Source: CAZAPG01 sp964486935
GTDB lineage: Bacteria; Chloroflexota; Anaerolineae; 4572-78; J111
Assembly: GCA_964486935.1 (NCBI GenBank)
Contig: CAZAPG010000001.1
Coordinates: forward strand, 429,906-493,905
Direction: 5' to 3'
Length of the DNA: 64,000 nt
Position numbers and translations under genes: made by a program. Below are positions 51,169-59,438 of this stretch, one piece after another (the stretch's first letter is position 1; every line of letters starts with the position of its first letter). The notes beneath the pieces were generated by a model. The model worked only from the letters and a program-made list of their open reading frames with translations, was not told the origin of the DNA and ran no database searches.

Positions 51169-52296
51169 TTAATCGCTCCGCTCAAAGCGGCCACTCTTGC
51201 TGCGGCGGCGAATTTCGCGGGCCTTGATTTGCAGGTCTTGAAAAAAGTCGGTTTCAATAATTTCGCTGACCTGCCGCTGACGTTTCACTTCGTCAATTTC
51301 AATTCTAAGTTGCTGAATTTGCTGGCGAAGCTTGCGCTCTCTGATGTAGGCTTCGAGGGCCACGGTGGCCAGCGACGAGAGCGATTCGACAATTTGCTCA
51401 AGCCCCCGGTCAAAGGGGATAATTTGGCCGGTGCGGGCATCCTGGGCGTTGATGAGTTGCAGCACGCCAACCACGTGGTTGTGCGCATTTTTTAGGGGTA
51501 TGGTTAAAAACGAGGTGGAATGGTAGCCGGTATTGTTATCAAAGGCTTTGGTGCCAGAAAAGTTAAAGCCTGCGGCATGGTAGGCGTTGGGGATGTTGAT
51601 GGCCTCGCCGGTGAGGGCCACATGGGCGGCCACATTGCTATGGTTGGGTTGCCCGGTATCGGGGTGGTAAATGGGCACCGGCGGAAAGTTGATGGGCTGG
51701 CCGCTGGTGCCGCCCATGGCAATATTTAGCGAGTCGTTGCGCACAATGACAAATTTTAGCTCGTTGTTATCGCTGCGCAGGTAGAGGGTTCCGGCATCGG
51801 CGTTGCAAAAGGCTTTGGCTTCGAGCAGAATTTTTTCCAGCAGGCGGTCAAAATTTTGTTCGGCAGACAGGGCCACGCCAATGGGAATGACCACATTTAG
51901 CAAATCGTCGGAGCGTTTTTTTTCTTGCTGAAGCTGCACGGCGGCCCTGGCCAGTTGGGAAACGTTCCTCAAAATGGTTCGGTTGAGTAGCAGCACAATC
52001 AGGGTTGCCAAAAGCGCAATAATAGCAAAAACCACGCCCAGCGCAATGGTTATCTGACGGTTGGATTGAGTAAACGAGGCCAGTAGTTGTTCAAATTGGG
52101 GGGTGTTTGGCAATAGTTGCCCGGTTTGAAGCGTAAAGAATGTAGTTTCGACCCGGTAACGAGTCAAAATCAGGGTTGTAAGGCCGGCCAGCCCCATCAG
52201 CACAACCAGTATCAGCAGGGCGCTAAAAGCAAGTTTAAGTTTGCTATTGATGTTAAGGTTACGCCAGTATTGTTTTAGAACTGATTGTTTAGGCAT
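51169..52296 (-). CDS. Membrane GAF-domain protein with IETDFFQDL tail
   Basis: A 375-residue protein; ATG 52296 (MPKQSVLKQYW) gives a clean membrane-protein start. The open frame extends upstream to 52587 but through sequence unlike coding DNA. It has two transmembrane helices (~20-45 and ~78-100), a short linker and a GAF domain (~130-290). The tail is a basic coiled coil with LRIEIDEVKRQRQ, then QVSEIIETDFFQDLQ and KAREIRRR. No kinase or cyclase domain is present, so it may pass its signal through the tail. The divergent Cache-HAMP protein shares almost the same tail. It lies 30 bp upstream of moxR. Confidence 0.8.
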   Translation of the reverse strand: MPKQSVLKQYWRNLNINSKLKLAFSALLILVVLMGLAGLTTLILTRYRVETTFFTLQTGQLLPNTPQFEQLLASFTQSNRQITIALGVVFAIIALLATLIVLLLNRTILRNVSQLARAAVQLQQEKKRSDDLLNVVIPIGVALSAEQNFDRLLEKILLEAKAFCNADAGTLYLRSDNNELKFVIVRNDSLNIAMGGTSGQPINFPPVPIYHPDTGQPNHSNVAAHVALTGEAINIPNAYHAAGFNFSGTKAFDNNTGYHSTSFLTIPLKNAHNHVVGVLQLINAQDARTGQIIPFDRGLEQIVESLSSLATVALEAYIRERKLRQQIQQLRIEIDEVKRQRQVSEIIETDFFQDLQIKAREIRRRSKSGRFERSD

Positions 52297-52624
52297 CAGG
52301 TTAACCGTTTTGACCCGGCGTGGATTTTGCTCGCTGCGCTCGCTGCGGGGACGTGGTACATACCATAGTATAGTGGGGTCGATTAAATAAATCAATAGTG
52401 CTAAAAGTAATTGGCATTGCCTTGAATGGGGTATAGGCTGACACTTGAGAAAAACAATACCAAATTTAGAACCGTTGAACATCTCTGGTTGCATTTGTGG
52501 TTTAGATGAAATGGGGCTATGATTAGAGGGTGTGGTATCGGAGTATTTATGCAAATGAAGATAACCCCCAGACCGCACCAATCCCAAACATACAATTGAA
52601 TTGGTCTTAGGGAAAGCATCTGCA
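52297..52624. other. Divergent intergenic region (328 bp)
   Basis: The stretch separates the GAF gene (minus) from the transporter gene (plus). It contains a CGCTGCG-CTCGCTGCG direct repeat near 52330-52350. A possible -10 TATGAT at 52518-52523 faces plus, without a good -35. No gene or RNA is supported here; an open minus-strand frame runs through most of it but lacks domain or codon support. Confidence 0.4.
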
Positions 52625-53983
52625 ATGAAAGAATTTATTGGTCGAGTTTTTCGTATCTACCCTGGAGAAATGCGCCTGGTATTGATTATGGGCTTTCTGC
52701 TGTTAAGTAATGATATGGCTCGACAAACTTCTGGCATTGTGGGTATTAGCGATTTTCTTGACGAAGGCGGCATTAACCAGATTTTGCTGGTTAAAGCCAT
52801 TGATGGCGTGTTGATTATCCTCACTTCGGCGCTGGCTTCGTTATTTGTTGACCGCTTTGATCGCATTCAATTGTTGCGCTGGACAGCCTTTACCTTTGCC
52901 CTGGTTTTTATATTATTGGGGGTTGTCTCTTTTGTTGCGCCGGCCTGGCTCAGCGCGGCCATATTGTTTATTATGTCGCAGCAGCAGTGGCTTATTTTTC
53001 CGCTTATTTTTTGGGTGCTGGGCAATGATATTTTTAATATGGCCCAAACCAAACGTCTCTTTCCGGTGATAGGCAGCTGGAGCTTTGTTGGCAAAGTTTT
53101 GGGCATTGGCGTGGCGTTAGCGCCGGCTTTTGCCTTGAGATTTGGGATAGGCTCTTACGGGGCCTTAACCTTTGAAATGGTTGTTATTTTTAATACGGCT
53201 ATTTATTTGCTGGCATTTTTGTTGATTACTGTGGGGTTGGGCAATATTGAACTGCGTAAAACCACCCAGCGCAAAGAAACGCTTACCCAAACCCTTACCG
53301 AAGGGGCCGGTTTTGCCCGCCAGGTCCCCTCATTCGGCTTTTTGGCCCTGGGCATTGTGGCCCTGATGATTATTGACCTGATTACCGAGTTCAGGTTGTT
53401 TGTTGTCACCAAAACCGCCATTCCCGATGCGGCAGCCTATCAACGGTTTTACAGCCTCTATCTGCTGGCCGCGGCGGTTCTCTCGTTTTTGGTGCAGAGC
53501 TTTTTGACCGCCCGCGTCATCGACAAAATGCAATTGAAAAACAGCTTTTTGCTAACTCCGCTGGTGGCTTTGGGCAGCGTATTGGTCATGATTATCTGGC
53601 CGGGCTTTTTTACCGTGGTTGGGTCGGTGCTAATTTTGAAAATATTCCGAAACACGCTCGATAGCACAACCCGCAAATCGTTTCAGGCGCTTGTTCCCGC
53701 CGAATTTAGAGGGCGCGTTAGCCTGTTTATGGACAACTATCTTCCGGCCACCGGCACAATTTTGGGCTGCATTTTTGCCGGCATCGTTGTTTTTGTAGGG
53801 ATCTTAATGAGTTCAACTTCATATTTTTATGTCTATTTGACAATTGCCGCTATGGCCGGCGTGATTCAGTTGTGGGCAATATTTAAAATGCGGGCCGTAT
53901 ACGATAGCAGCATGCTCAACTGGCGCTTAAAACGCCGGGGGCGGCGCGGCTTAACAGGCGTTATGAAAAAACTTGATATTTAA
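52625..53983 (+). CDS. ATP/ADP-carrier (NTT)-like or MFS-like membrane transporter
   Basis: A 452-residue membrane protein with about 11-12 helices. It starts MKEFIGRVFRIYPGEMRLVLIMGFLLL; the ATG at 52625 is preferred. The FDRIQLLRW loop follows helix 2. FWVLGNDIFNMAQTKRLFPVIGSWSFVGKVLG is reminiscent of the Npt/Tlc nucleotide carrier family, whose members in free-living bacteria have unknown substrates. FRNTLDSTTRKSFQALVPAEFRGRVSLFMD is also typical. It ends in a basic cytosolic tail. It lies upstream of the Cache-HAMP gene on the same strand, 61 bp apart. Confidence 0.75.
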   Translation: MKEFIGRVFRIYPGEMRLVLIMGFLLLSNDMARQTSGIVGISDFLDEGGINQILLVKAIDGVLIILTSALASLFVDRFDRIQLLRWTAFTFALVFILLGVVSFVAPAWLSAAILFIMSQQQWLIFPLIFWVLGNDIFNMAQTKRLFPVIGSWSFVGKVLGIGVALAPAFALRFGIGSYGALTFEMVVIFNTAIYLLAFLLITVGLGNIELRKTTQRKETLTQTLTEGAGFARQVPSFGFLALGIVALMIIDLITEFRLFVVTKTAIPDAAAYQRFYSLYLLAAAVLSFLVQSFLTARVIDKMQLKNSFLLTPLVALGSVLVMIIWPGFFTVVGSVLILKIFRNTLDSTTRKSFQALVPAEFRGRVSLFMDNYLPATGTILGCIFAGIVVFVGILMSSTSYFYVYLTIAAMAGVIQLWAIFKMRAVYDSSMLNWRLKRRGRRGLTGVMKKLDI

Positions 53984-54044
53984 TATTCTTAGAGTTATCA
54001 TTAGCTGAACATATCTTGCTGCCATTTATTTTAAGGGAATAACG

Positions 54045-55493
54045 ATGTCTTTTATTTCACGATGGGTCTCATCTATCTCTATTCGATACGCCATACCGGG
54101 CTTGTTGGCAATTCTAATTATTATTGCGGTGGGGTTAACCGGCTTGCTGGCTTTTTCAAGCGGCCAACAGGCGGTAGGTGATTTGGCAGTTCGCCTTAGC
54201 CGCGAAGTAACCGTTAGAATTGAGGACCACGTTCTCCAGTTTTTAGAGATTCCTCACCTGTTTCATCAGGTAAACCTGGCTGCGGTTGAGGCCGGCAACC
54301 TGAGCTTAAAAAACTACGATGAGTTAAGGCGAACTTTTTATAATCAGGTTGATGTTTCAGAATCGGCGCCCTACCTTTATATGGGCACCGAAGAGGGCGA
54401 TTTCTTAGGCGTCGATAGCAATTTTGGCAGCGGCGACCCCGTTTTCAAGGTTAGGGATGCAAATTCCTCGCCCGACCGGGTAACATTTAGCATTGATGAA
54501 AATGGCAACCCTATTGAGGAACTTGAGCGAGGCGAGTACGACCCGCGTATTCGGCCCTGGTATCAGGCTGCGGTTGAAGCCGGCAAGGCTACCTGGTCGC
54601 CAATTTATGTCTTTTCGGCCCGGCCAATTTTGGGTATCTCGCCCGTGATTCCGGTTTACGATGAACAAGGAAGTTTGTATGGTGTTTTAGGAATTGACCT
54701 GACCCTGTCGGAATTGACCGATTTTTTGCGCAGCCTTGATATTAGCCCCAATGGCCAGGCCGTTATCATTGAACGAGATGGCAATATGGTGGCTACCTCT
54801 TCTAAAATTGAAGAACCCTTTACTATTACCGAGGAAGGCAAGCAGGGCCGGCTGCAAGTTACTGAAAGTAAAGACCCGCTAATCAGGGCCACCGCGCTTA
54901 ACCTGCTGGAACGCTTTAACAACCTTGAAAGTGTTGCCGACACCCAGGAATTTGCTTTTGACTTTGAAGGCGACCGAATATTTGTGCAGGTAGACCCCGT
55001 GCAAGATGGTCGAGGGCTTGATTGGTTGACCGTGGTGATGGTGCCGGCCCGCGATTTTACCGGCCCGGTTTACGACAACCTGCGCCGAACGGTAATATTG
55101 GGCGTGCTGGTGCTGATTATTGCCTCGGTGCTGGGTTACGTTTTTGCTCGCTGGATTATTCAACCCATATTTGCCATTACCGATACCGCTGCCGCCATTG
55201 ACGACGGTATTTTTGAGCTTGAAAAACTGGAGCCGGTCACTCACCGGACGGATGAGTTGGGGCAACTGGCCCGCGTGTTTAGCCACATGGCCGAAGAGGT
55301 TCGCGCCCGCGAGCAGCGCCTCAAACGGCAAGTCCAACAGCTAAAAATTGAAATTGACGAGGCCAAACGTAAGCAGCAGGTCAGTGAAATTATCGAGACA
55401 GATTTCTTTCAGGATTTGCAGGCCAAAGCCCGCGATATTCGCCGCCGCCACCAACACCCCCCCACCGATGACGACGCCGGCGACGCCTCATAA
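54045..55493 (+). CDS. dCache-HAMP membrane sensor with IETDFFQDL tail
   Basis: A 482-residue protein with one transmembrane helix (~15-38) and a long extracytoplasmic double-Cache-like domain (~40-340). YDPRIRPWYQAAVEAGKATW and SPIYVFSARPILGISPVIPVYD are its dCache hallmarks. A second helix (VILGVLVLIIASVLGYVFARWII, ~347-369) leads to a HAMP domain (~370-425). The C-terminal coiled tail has LKIEIDEAKRKQ, QVSEIIETDFFQDLQ and KARDIRRR. No output enzyme or methyl-accepting region follows, so the tail itself is the probable output. It shares this tail with the GAF membrane protein 1.7 kb away. Confidence 0.85.
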   Translation: MSFISRWVSSISIRYAIPGLLAILIIIAVGLTGLLAFSSGQQAVGDLAVRLSREVTVRIEDHVLQFLEIPHLFHQVNLAAVEAGNLSLKNYDELRRTFYNQVDVSESAPYLYMGTEEGDFLGVDSNFGSGDPVFKVRDANSSPDRVTFSIDENGNPIEELERGEYDPRIRPWYQAAVEAGKATWSPIYVFSARPILGISPVIPVYDEQGSLYGVLGIDLTLSELTDFLRSLDISPNGQAVIIERDGNMVATSSKIEEPFTITEEGKQGRLQVTESKDPLIRATALNLLERFNNLESVADTQEFAFDFEGDRIFVQVDPVQDGRGLDWLTVVMVPARDFTGPVYDNLRRTVILGVLVLIIASVLGYVFARWIIQPIFAITDTAAAIDDGIFELEKLEPVTHRTDELGQLARVFSHMAEEVRAREQRLKRQVQQLKIEIDEAKRKQQVSEIIETDFFQDLQAKARDIRRRHQHPPTDDDAGDAS

Positions 55494-55538
55494 CTAAATA
55501 TAACTTTTCATCATTGATTTGGGGTAACGAACGCTGCG

Positions 55539-55567
55539 AAAAATCACCCTCATTCAGGGTGATTTTT
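55539..55567. terminator. Bidirectional terminator overlapping the end of apgM
   Basis: AAAAATCACCCT (55539-55550) and AGGGTGATTTTT (55556-55567) pair around CATTC, with a T-run on the plus strand. The minus-strand gene's last codons and stop (55554) lie inside the hairpin, so one element serves both convergent genes. Confidence 0.75.
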
Positions 55568-56702
55568 TATTTAGCAGCATTGAGATGAGTTGGTGGCTTT
55601 CAACTAAAGTGGTTATTTGTCGCCCTGCTTCTACTTCTGAGTAGGTAGAGAGGGTGTGGTTGGGAGTAATACCAAACCCGGCGACCACATACGGCACCGG
55701 GTAGTCGCGGTGGCGGCCATCGTTGCAGCAGGTGTAATGGTCTGGGCAAATCAGAATGCGGTACGGTTCGCCTTTTTCCTGAAGGTAGTTTAGCAGGGGG
55801 CTGATGACCTGCCGGTCGATATCTTCTATGGCCTGTACCTTGCCTTGCAGGTTGTTAACATGGGCTTCTTCATCGGGGGCGTTGCAATGTACCAGCCCCA
55901 CCTGCATGTCTGCCATATGCTCAAGGAGTGTATCAACTTTGGCCGTCAGGTTAGACCCCAAATAGCCGGTTGTGCCGGGTGGAATAATTGCTTTGGCGCC
56001 CAGCATGTCGGCCATACCGTAAAGAAAGCTCAGAGCCGTGACCATACACATTTTAACAGGCGTTGGCGGGAAGGCGCGGGCGCGGCTGGCGCTCCAGGGC
56101 CACAGCATTAAGTCGTTGCGCCTGGAATTGAGCATTAGTTCAACCAGGGGGGTATATGGCTCGTTGCGGTACAGGGGCATAATTTTATGAATGGGGTTGC
56201 CCATATTTTCGTGCGGTTCAAATAGTTCAAGGTCGGTAACGGTAATGGGACAGTTTCGGTAAATGAGCACATTGCGATAGCTCAAATCGTGATGAATTTC
56301 AAACGGGGGCAAAAGCTGCAACTCCGACAGGTAATCTCTGGCAGTGGTTGCATTTATTTGACCGGCGGTAAAATCGGTGAGCACATCTTTGTGGTTAACC
56401 CGCACAATATTGCAGCGAAAGGCTACGTCGGCGGCATCTAGCTGCAAGCCCAGGGCGTGAGCTTCAAAAATAGACCGGCCTACGGGAAAGTATGCTGTGG
56501 GGTTGTAGCCCAATATGCCCAGCAACCCCACCAAACTACCCAATGGTAGCCCCTTGTACATAGTTTGCGCCATTCCAACTTTTCCCCGGCTGATAATTTT
56601 ATCGAGGCCGGGGGTGTGGGCATACTCAGCCGGAGAGCGATTATCCAGGGCCGGATAGCGCAAATCGCACATGCCATCGGGAACTACTACCACTAGCTTC
56701 AT
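55554..56702 (-). CDS. apgM: Archaeal-type 2,3-bisphosphoglycerate-independent phosphoglycerate mutase-like
   Basis: A 382-residue alkaline-phosphatase-superfamily enzyme that interconverts 3- and 2-phosphoglycerate in glycolysis. The metal ligands are visible in order: VVPDGMCD near the start, the nucleophile Ser in LPLGSLVGLLG (~55), NAPDEEAH (~250), CPDHYTC and GRHRDYPVPY near the end. The Asp normally next to the serine (PSD motif) is replaced by Leu, so the reaction could be altered. It ends the minus-strand run that contains the MinD-like and cyclase genes, although no function links them. Confidence 0.82.
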   Translation of the reverse strand: MKLVVVVPDGMCDLRYPALDNRSPAEYAHTPGLDKIISRGKVGMAQTMYKGLPLGSLVGLLGILGYNPTAYFPVGRSIFEAHALGLQLDAADVAFRCNIVRVNHKDVLTDFTAGQINATTARDYLSELQLLPPFEIHHDLSYRNVLIYRNCPITVTDLELFEPHENMGNPIHKIMPLYRNEPYTPLVELMLNSRRNDLMLWPWSASRARAFPPTPVKMCMVTALSFLYGMADMLGAKAIIPPGTTGYLGSNLTAKVDTLLEHMADMQVGLVHCNAPDEEAHVNNLQGKVQAIEDIDRQVISPLLNYLQEKGEPYRILICPDHYTCCNDGRHRDYPVPYVVAGFGITPNHTLSTYSEVEAGRQITTLVESHQLISMLLNKKSP

Positions 56703-56768
56703 GATATAGTATCTCCACTAACACCCGAGATTTCTGGGAAAATTATTGAGAAACAAAAATTTATGCTC

Positions 56769-56800
56769 AACGGAATACGTTGCGTGGTGCGTATCCCGTT
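56769..56800 (-). terminator. Imperfect hairpin between the second MinD-like gene and apgM
   Basis: Arms AACGGAATACG (56769-56779) and CGTATCCCGTT (56790-56800) pair with one mismatch. A terminator role is possible but the tail is weak; it resembles dispersed repeat fragments. Confidence 0.35.
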
Positions 56801-56840
56801 GTCACTCAAGTTGTTCAACGCGCCCTGATATTTTGGGCAT

Positions 56841-57596
56841 TCAGGTTATAATTTTGGCAACCGCGTTGTTAAGTGTTGTGCTGGCAGGATGGTTGGGGTA
56901 CCGACGCGCAAAAATATCATTGTTGGCCAGAGCCATCATTTCGTCGATATGGGGTAAAATGGCAATTACTTCGCAGCCGTAAAAATGCTCCATTTCGGCC
57001 TTGATTTCAGCAAAATCAAACGAGGTGGGCGCTTCGTTAACTATCAGGGCAATCTGAGGCACATCAAGCTGGCGAACCACATCAACGGTAACGCCTGTGC
57101 CTTGATAATCACCTGGATTGAGGCGCAAAATAATTATCAGAGTATCGGCCACAGTCATCGAGACCAGAGCTTCTTTGCTAACGCCGGGTTGAGTGTCTAC
57201 CAGCAGAGCATCTAAATTGAAGTGGTTTATCAACCGTTCGCACCCGGTGTTAAGTAAAGTTACATCATGAGGATTCTTAAGGTTTCTGACCGTATCGGTG
57301 GTGTTCACGTTGGCCGGAATTAAAAAGATTTGCCCGTTTATTTTGGTGCGCAGATTGGCGGTAATATCATAAGCCGCCTGCTCAATTTGACACTTTCCCC
57401 CCAAATAATCATTAAACGAGTATTGAAAATTGCTTAATTTTACTCCAAACAGCGAGTGAATGGTTGGCGATTTGGTATCGGTATCAATAATGGCGACACG
57501 ATGTTTTGTGGTTGCCAGCAAATAGGCCAGGTTTGCGGCTATGTTAGAGCGCCCCACCCCGTTGTAAAAAGAGTGAATTAAAATTGTTTTAGCCAC
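56841..57596 (-). CDS. MinD/ParA-family ATPase with altered P-loop
   Basis: A 251-residue paralogue of the neighbouring MinD-like protein. GTG 57596 is chosen because GGAG lies 6 nt upstream and the protein then aligns with its sister from residue 1. The deviant Walker A is HSFYNGVGRSNIAANLA: the catalytic Lys of GKS is Arg, and the signature upstream Gly-Gly is Asn-Gly. Downstream, IIDTDTKSPTIHSLFG, LLVDTQPGVSKEAL and IALIVNEAP remain. ATP hydrolysis is therefore doubtful; it may be a regulatory partner of its sister. No ParB-like gene accompanies it. Confidence 0.85.
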   Translation of the reverse strand: MAKTILIHSFYNGVGRSNIAANLAYLLATTKHRVAIIDTDTKSPTIHSLFGVKLSNFQYSFNDYLGGKCQIEQAAYDITANLRTKINGQIFLIPANVNTTDTVRNLKNPHDVTLLNTGCERLINHFNLDALLVDTQPGVSKEALVSMTVADTLIIILRLNPGDYQGTGVTVDVVRQLDVPQIALIVNEAPTSFDFAEIKAEMEHFYGCEVIAILPHIDEMMALANNDIFARRYPNHPASTTLNNAVAKIIT

Positions 57597-57624
57597 GGAA
57601 TTCTCCATTTGGCAATAGACAAAA

Positions 57625-57671
57625 GCGATCCATTCCCCGGTCTCAACCCAATGACCCGGTTCCCGGATCGC
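57625..57671 (-). terminator. Hairpin between the two MinD-like genes
   Basis: GCGATCC (57625-57631) pairs with GGATCGC (57665-57671), with inner CCGG pairs. On the minus strand TTTTG follows the stem. It may attenuate transcription between the paralogues. Confidence 0.4.
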
Positions 57672-57755
57672 CGATGATGCAATTATTAATAGCGCTTCAA
57701 AGGGTTTTGGCTTTTAGCATCACCTGTTAGTGTTTGCAAAATGGCTTACACTAAT

Positions 57756-58511
57756 TTACGATAGCAATTTGTCGGCAAGCTGCCGGTACAACCGGGTAAC
57801 TTCATGGTCGGGGTAGCGCAGGGCAAAAACGCCGGCGCTGGCCAGCGCCATCATCTCGTCGGAGTGAGGCAATACGGCCGCTACTTCGGCCCCGTAAAGC
57901 GATTGCACCTGCTCTCTCACCTGGTTGAAATCATAAACCTGCGGCGTTTTGTTGACCAAAATCACCAATCGAGGCACGTTTAATTTGCGGGCAACTTCAA
58001 CGGTAACGCCCGTGCCCTGGTAGTCCTGCTGGTCGGGGCGCATAATAATCGCCAGGGCGTCGGAAATGGCAATGGAAAGAAGCGTTTCTTCATTCAGGCC
58101 GGGGTGGGTGTCAATCATCAACACGTCAAGGTCCAGGGTTTCAACCAGTTCATGAAAGCCATCGTTCAGCAGCCCTACGTCGTAGCCTTCTCGCAATACA
58201 CGGGCAATTTCGCCCGCCTTAATGCTAGAGGGAATCAAATAAATTTTACCCGATATATCAGCGCCCAATTTGTCGGTAACGTCATGAGCGGCGTCTTCAA
58301 TGTTGCACTTGCCCCACAAGTAATCGTTCAGAGAATGCTTCATATCATCTTCTTCCATGCCAAACAGCACGTGAATACCCGGCGATTGGATGTCGGTATC
58401 AATCACGCCCACCCGCATCCCCTGGCTGGCTAAAATGGCCGTAACATTGGCCGTTGTGTTTGACTTTCCGGTTCCGCCTCTAAAAGAGTGAACAGAGATG
58501 ATCTTGGACAT
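57756..58511 (-). CDS. MinD/ParA-family ATPase with intact P-loop
   Basis: A 251-residue deviant Walker A ATPase (SIMIBI class). FRGGTGKSNTTANV (~10-23) keeps the catalytic Lys. IDTDIQSPGIHVLFG (~38-52), LMIDTHPGLNEETLL and VILVNKTPQVYDFNQV complete the fold. GGAG lies 8 nt before ATG 58511. Such proteins dimerise on ATP and place complexes at membranes or nucleoid. A C-terminal membrane-targeting helix like that of MinD is not evident. Partner genes are the wHTH and zinc-finger genes upstream. Confidence 0.9.
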   Translation of the reverse strand: MSKIISVHSFRGGTGKSNTTANVTAILASQGMRVGVIDTDIQSPGIHVLFGMEEDDMKHSLNDYLWGKCNIEDAAHDVTDKLGADISGKIYLIPSSIKAGEIARVLREGYDVGLLNDGFHELVETLDLDVLMIDTHPGLNEETLLSIAISDALAIIMRPDQQDYQGTGVTVEVARKLNVPRLVILVNKTPQVYDFNQVREQVQSLYGAEVAAVLPHSDEMMALASAGVFALRYPDHEVTRLYRQLADKLLS

Positions 58512-58621
58512 ACGTTTTTCTCCAGCTATATAAGATGTTGAATTTTGTAATCTCTTTATCTTCTGATGGGCCGCTCAAGGCAGACCCGACAACGGAGAAC
58601 TTCCCCAATTAATAAAAGGCG

Positions 58622-58996
58622 TTATTTTTTGCCTTTTGATTTTCGTTGCTTTTCTTCGTCTTCAACTACGCCATCCAGCGCAGACCAAATGCTCATCGAC
58701 AGCGCCTTGTCGGCCTTGCGGCCAAACTGAGCCTTATACCATATTTCTTCGTCTCTTACCTCAACCCGGCGAATATACCCTTTTTGCACCAGTTCATCCA
58801 GCATTGTTTGGGTTTCGGCTACAGATTGCCCCAATTCCTCGGCAATGTCTTCCAGTTTCATCCCGTTCTTGCGGATGATGTGGTTAATCACCCCGGCCAG
58901 CGCTTCGGGCATATCCAGCAAATCAATTGGCGATAGCCCTTCATTTTTATCGCGGGCGTTAATTTCATCTTGCAAGCGGTCAAACAATCCGGCCAT
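58622..58996 (-). CDS. Winged-helix-like regulatory protein
   Basis: A 124-residue protein. Residues ~34-85 form a winged-helix-like unit (MPEALAGVINHIIRKNGMKLEDIAEELG, then ETQTMLDELVQKGYIRRVE and wing EEIWYKAQF). A short helix and a Lys-rich tail (EEKQRKSKGKK) follow. The start codon overlaps the zinc-finger stop (TAATG), showing translational coupling. It may be a DNA-binding or protein-binding adaptor for the downstream MinD-like ATPase; the target is unknown. Confidence 0.7.
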   Translation of the reverse strand: MAGLFDRLQDEINARDKNEGLSPIDLLDMPEALAGVINHIIRKNGMKLEDIAEELGQSVAETQTMLDELVQKGYIRRVEVRDEEIWYKAQFGRKADKALSMSIWSALDGVVEDEEKQRKSKGKK

Positions 58997-59208
58997 TAGT
59001 ATATCTCCGGCATGGGTATCGGTTCCGGTTGTGGTTTACATTGACCACACCACAACGCATCCGCTACAACAATGGTTTTGGGGGTCTCGTTTTTGCCAAC
59101 GTACACCGATAAAATGACCGGCATCTCGCTGTAGCAGTCGCGGCAAACGGCTCTACCACAGAATTTGCAAACACCAACAGCGGTTTTTTCACATTGATGA
59201 CAAAGCAT
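58996..59208 (-). CDS. Small B-box-like zinc-finger protein (70 aa)
   Basis: A 70-residue protein with cysteine pairs: CHQCEK, CKFCGRAVCRDC and a late WCGQC. The first half resembles a B-box/treble-clef (CxxC, CxxC, CxxC). A Pro-rich end (PQPEPIPMPEIY) follows. Zinc binding is likely; activity is unknown. It is the first gene of the small operon with wHTH and MinD-like genes. The 230 bp upstream, to 59438, has only weak promoter-like sequences. Confidence 0.7.
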   Translation of the reverse strand: MLCHQCEKTAVGVCKFCGRAVCRDCYSEMPVILSVYVGKNETPKTIVVADALWCGQCKPQPEPIPMPEIY

Positions 59209-59438
59209 ATCTGCTTCCTGAGTGGTGGTGATCCGGTGGATAATTTATCTGGTTATGGTTGATTTAGATGTAGCGCGCAAATACGAAGAGACGTATCATA
59301 ACCAGATTATTCAAAGTTTGCTACATTTGCAATAGAATGCGTGGGCAGTGGATTGATAATAAATTTTTTAAGTTGACGATAAACAGGATACAGCAATATG
59401 CCCATTTATGCAAGTATTTGCTATAAATTGAACCTGTT

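Noticed and set aside
52297..52587. N-terminal extension of the GAF protein to 52587
   Set aside because: The extra ~97 residues are low-quality sequence (including a CGCTCGCTGCG repeat) and precede an ATG that gives a normal membrane-protein start.
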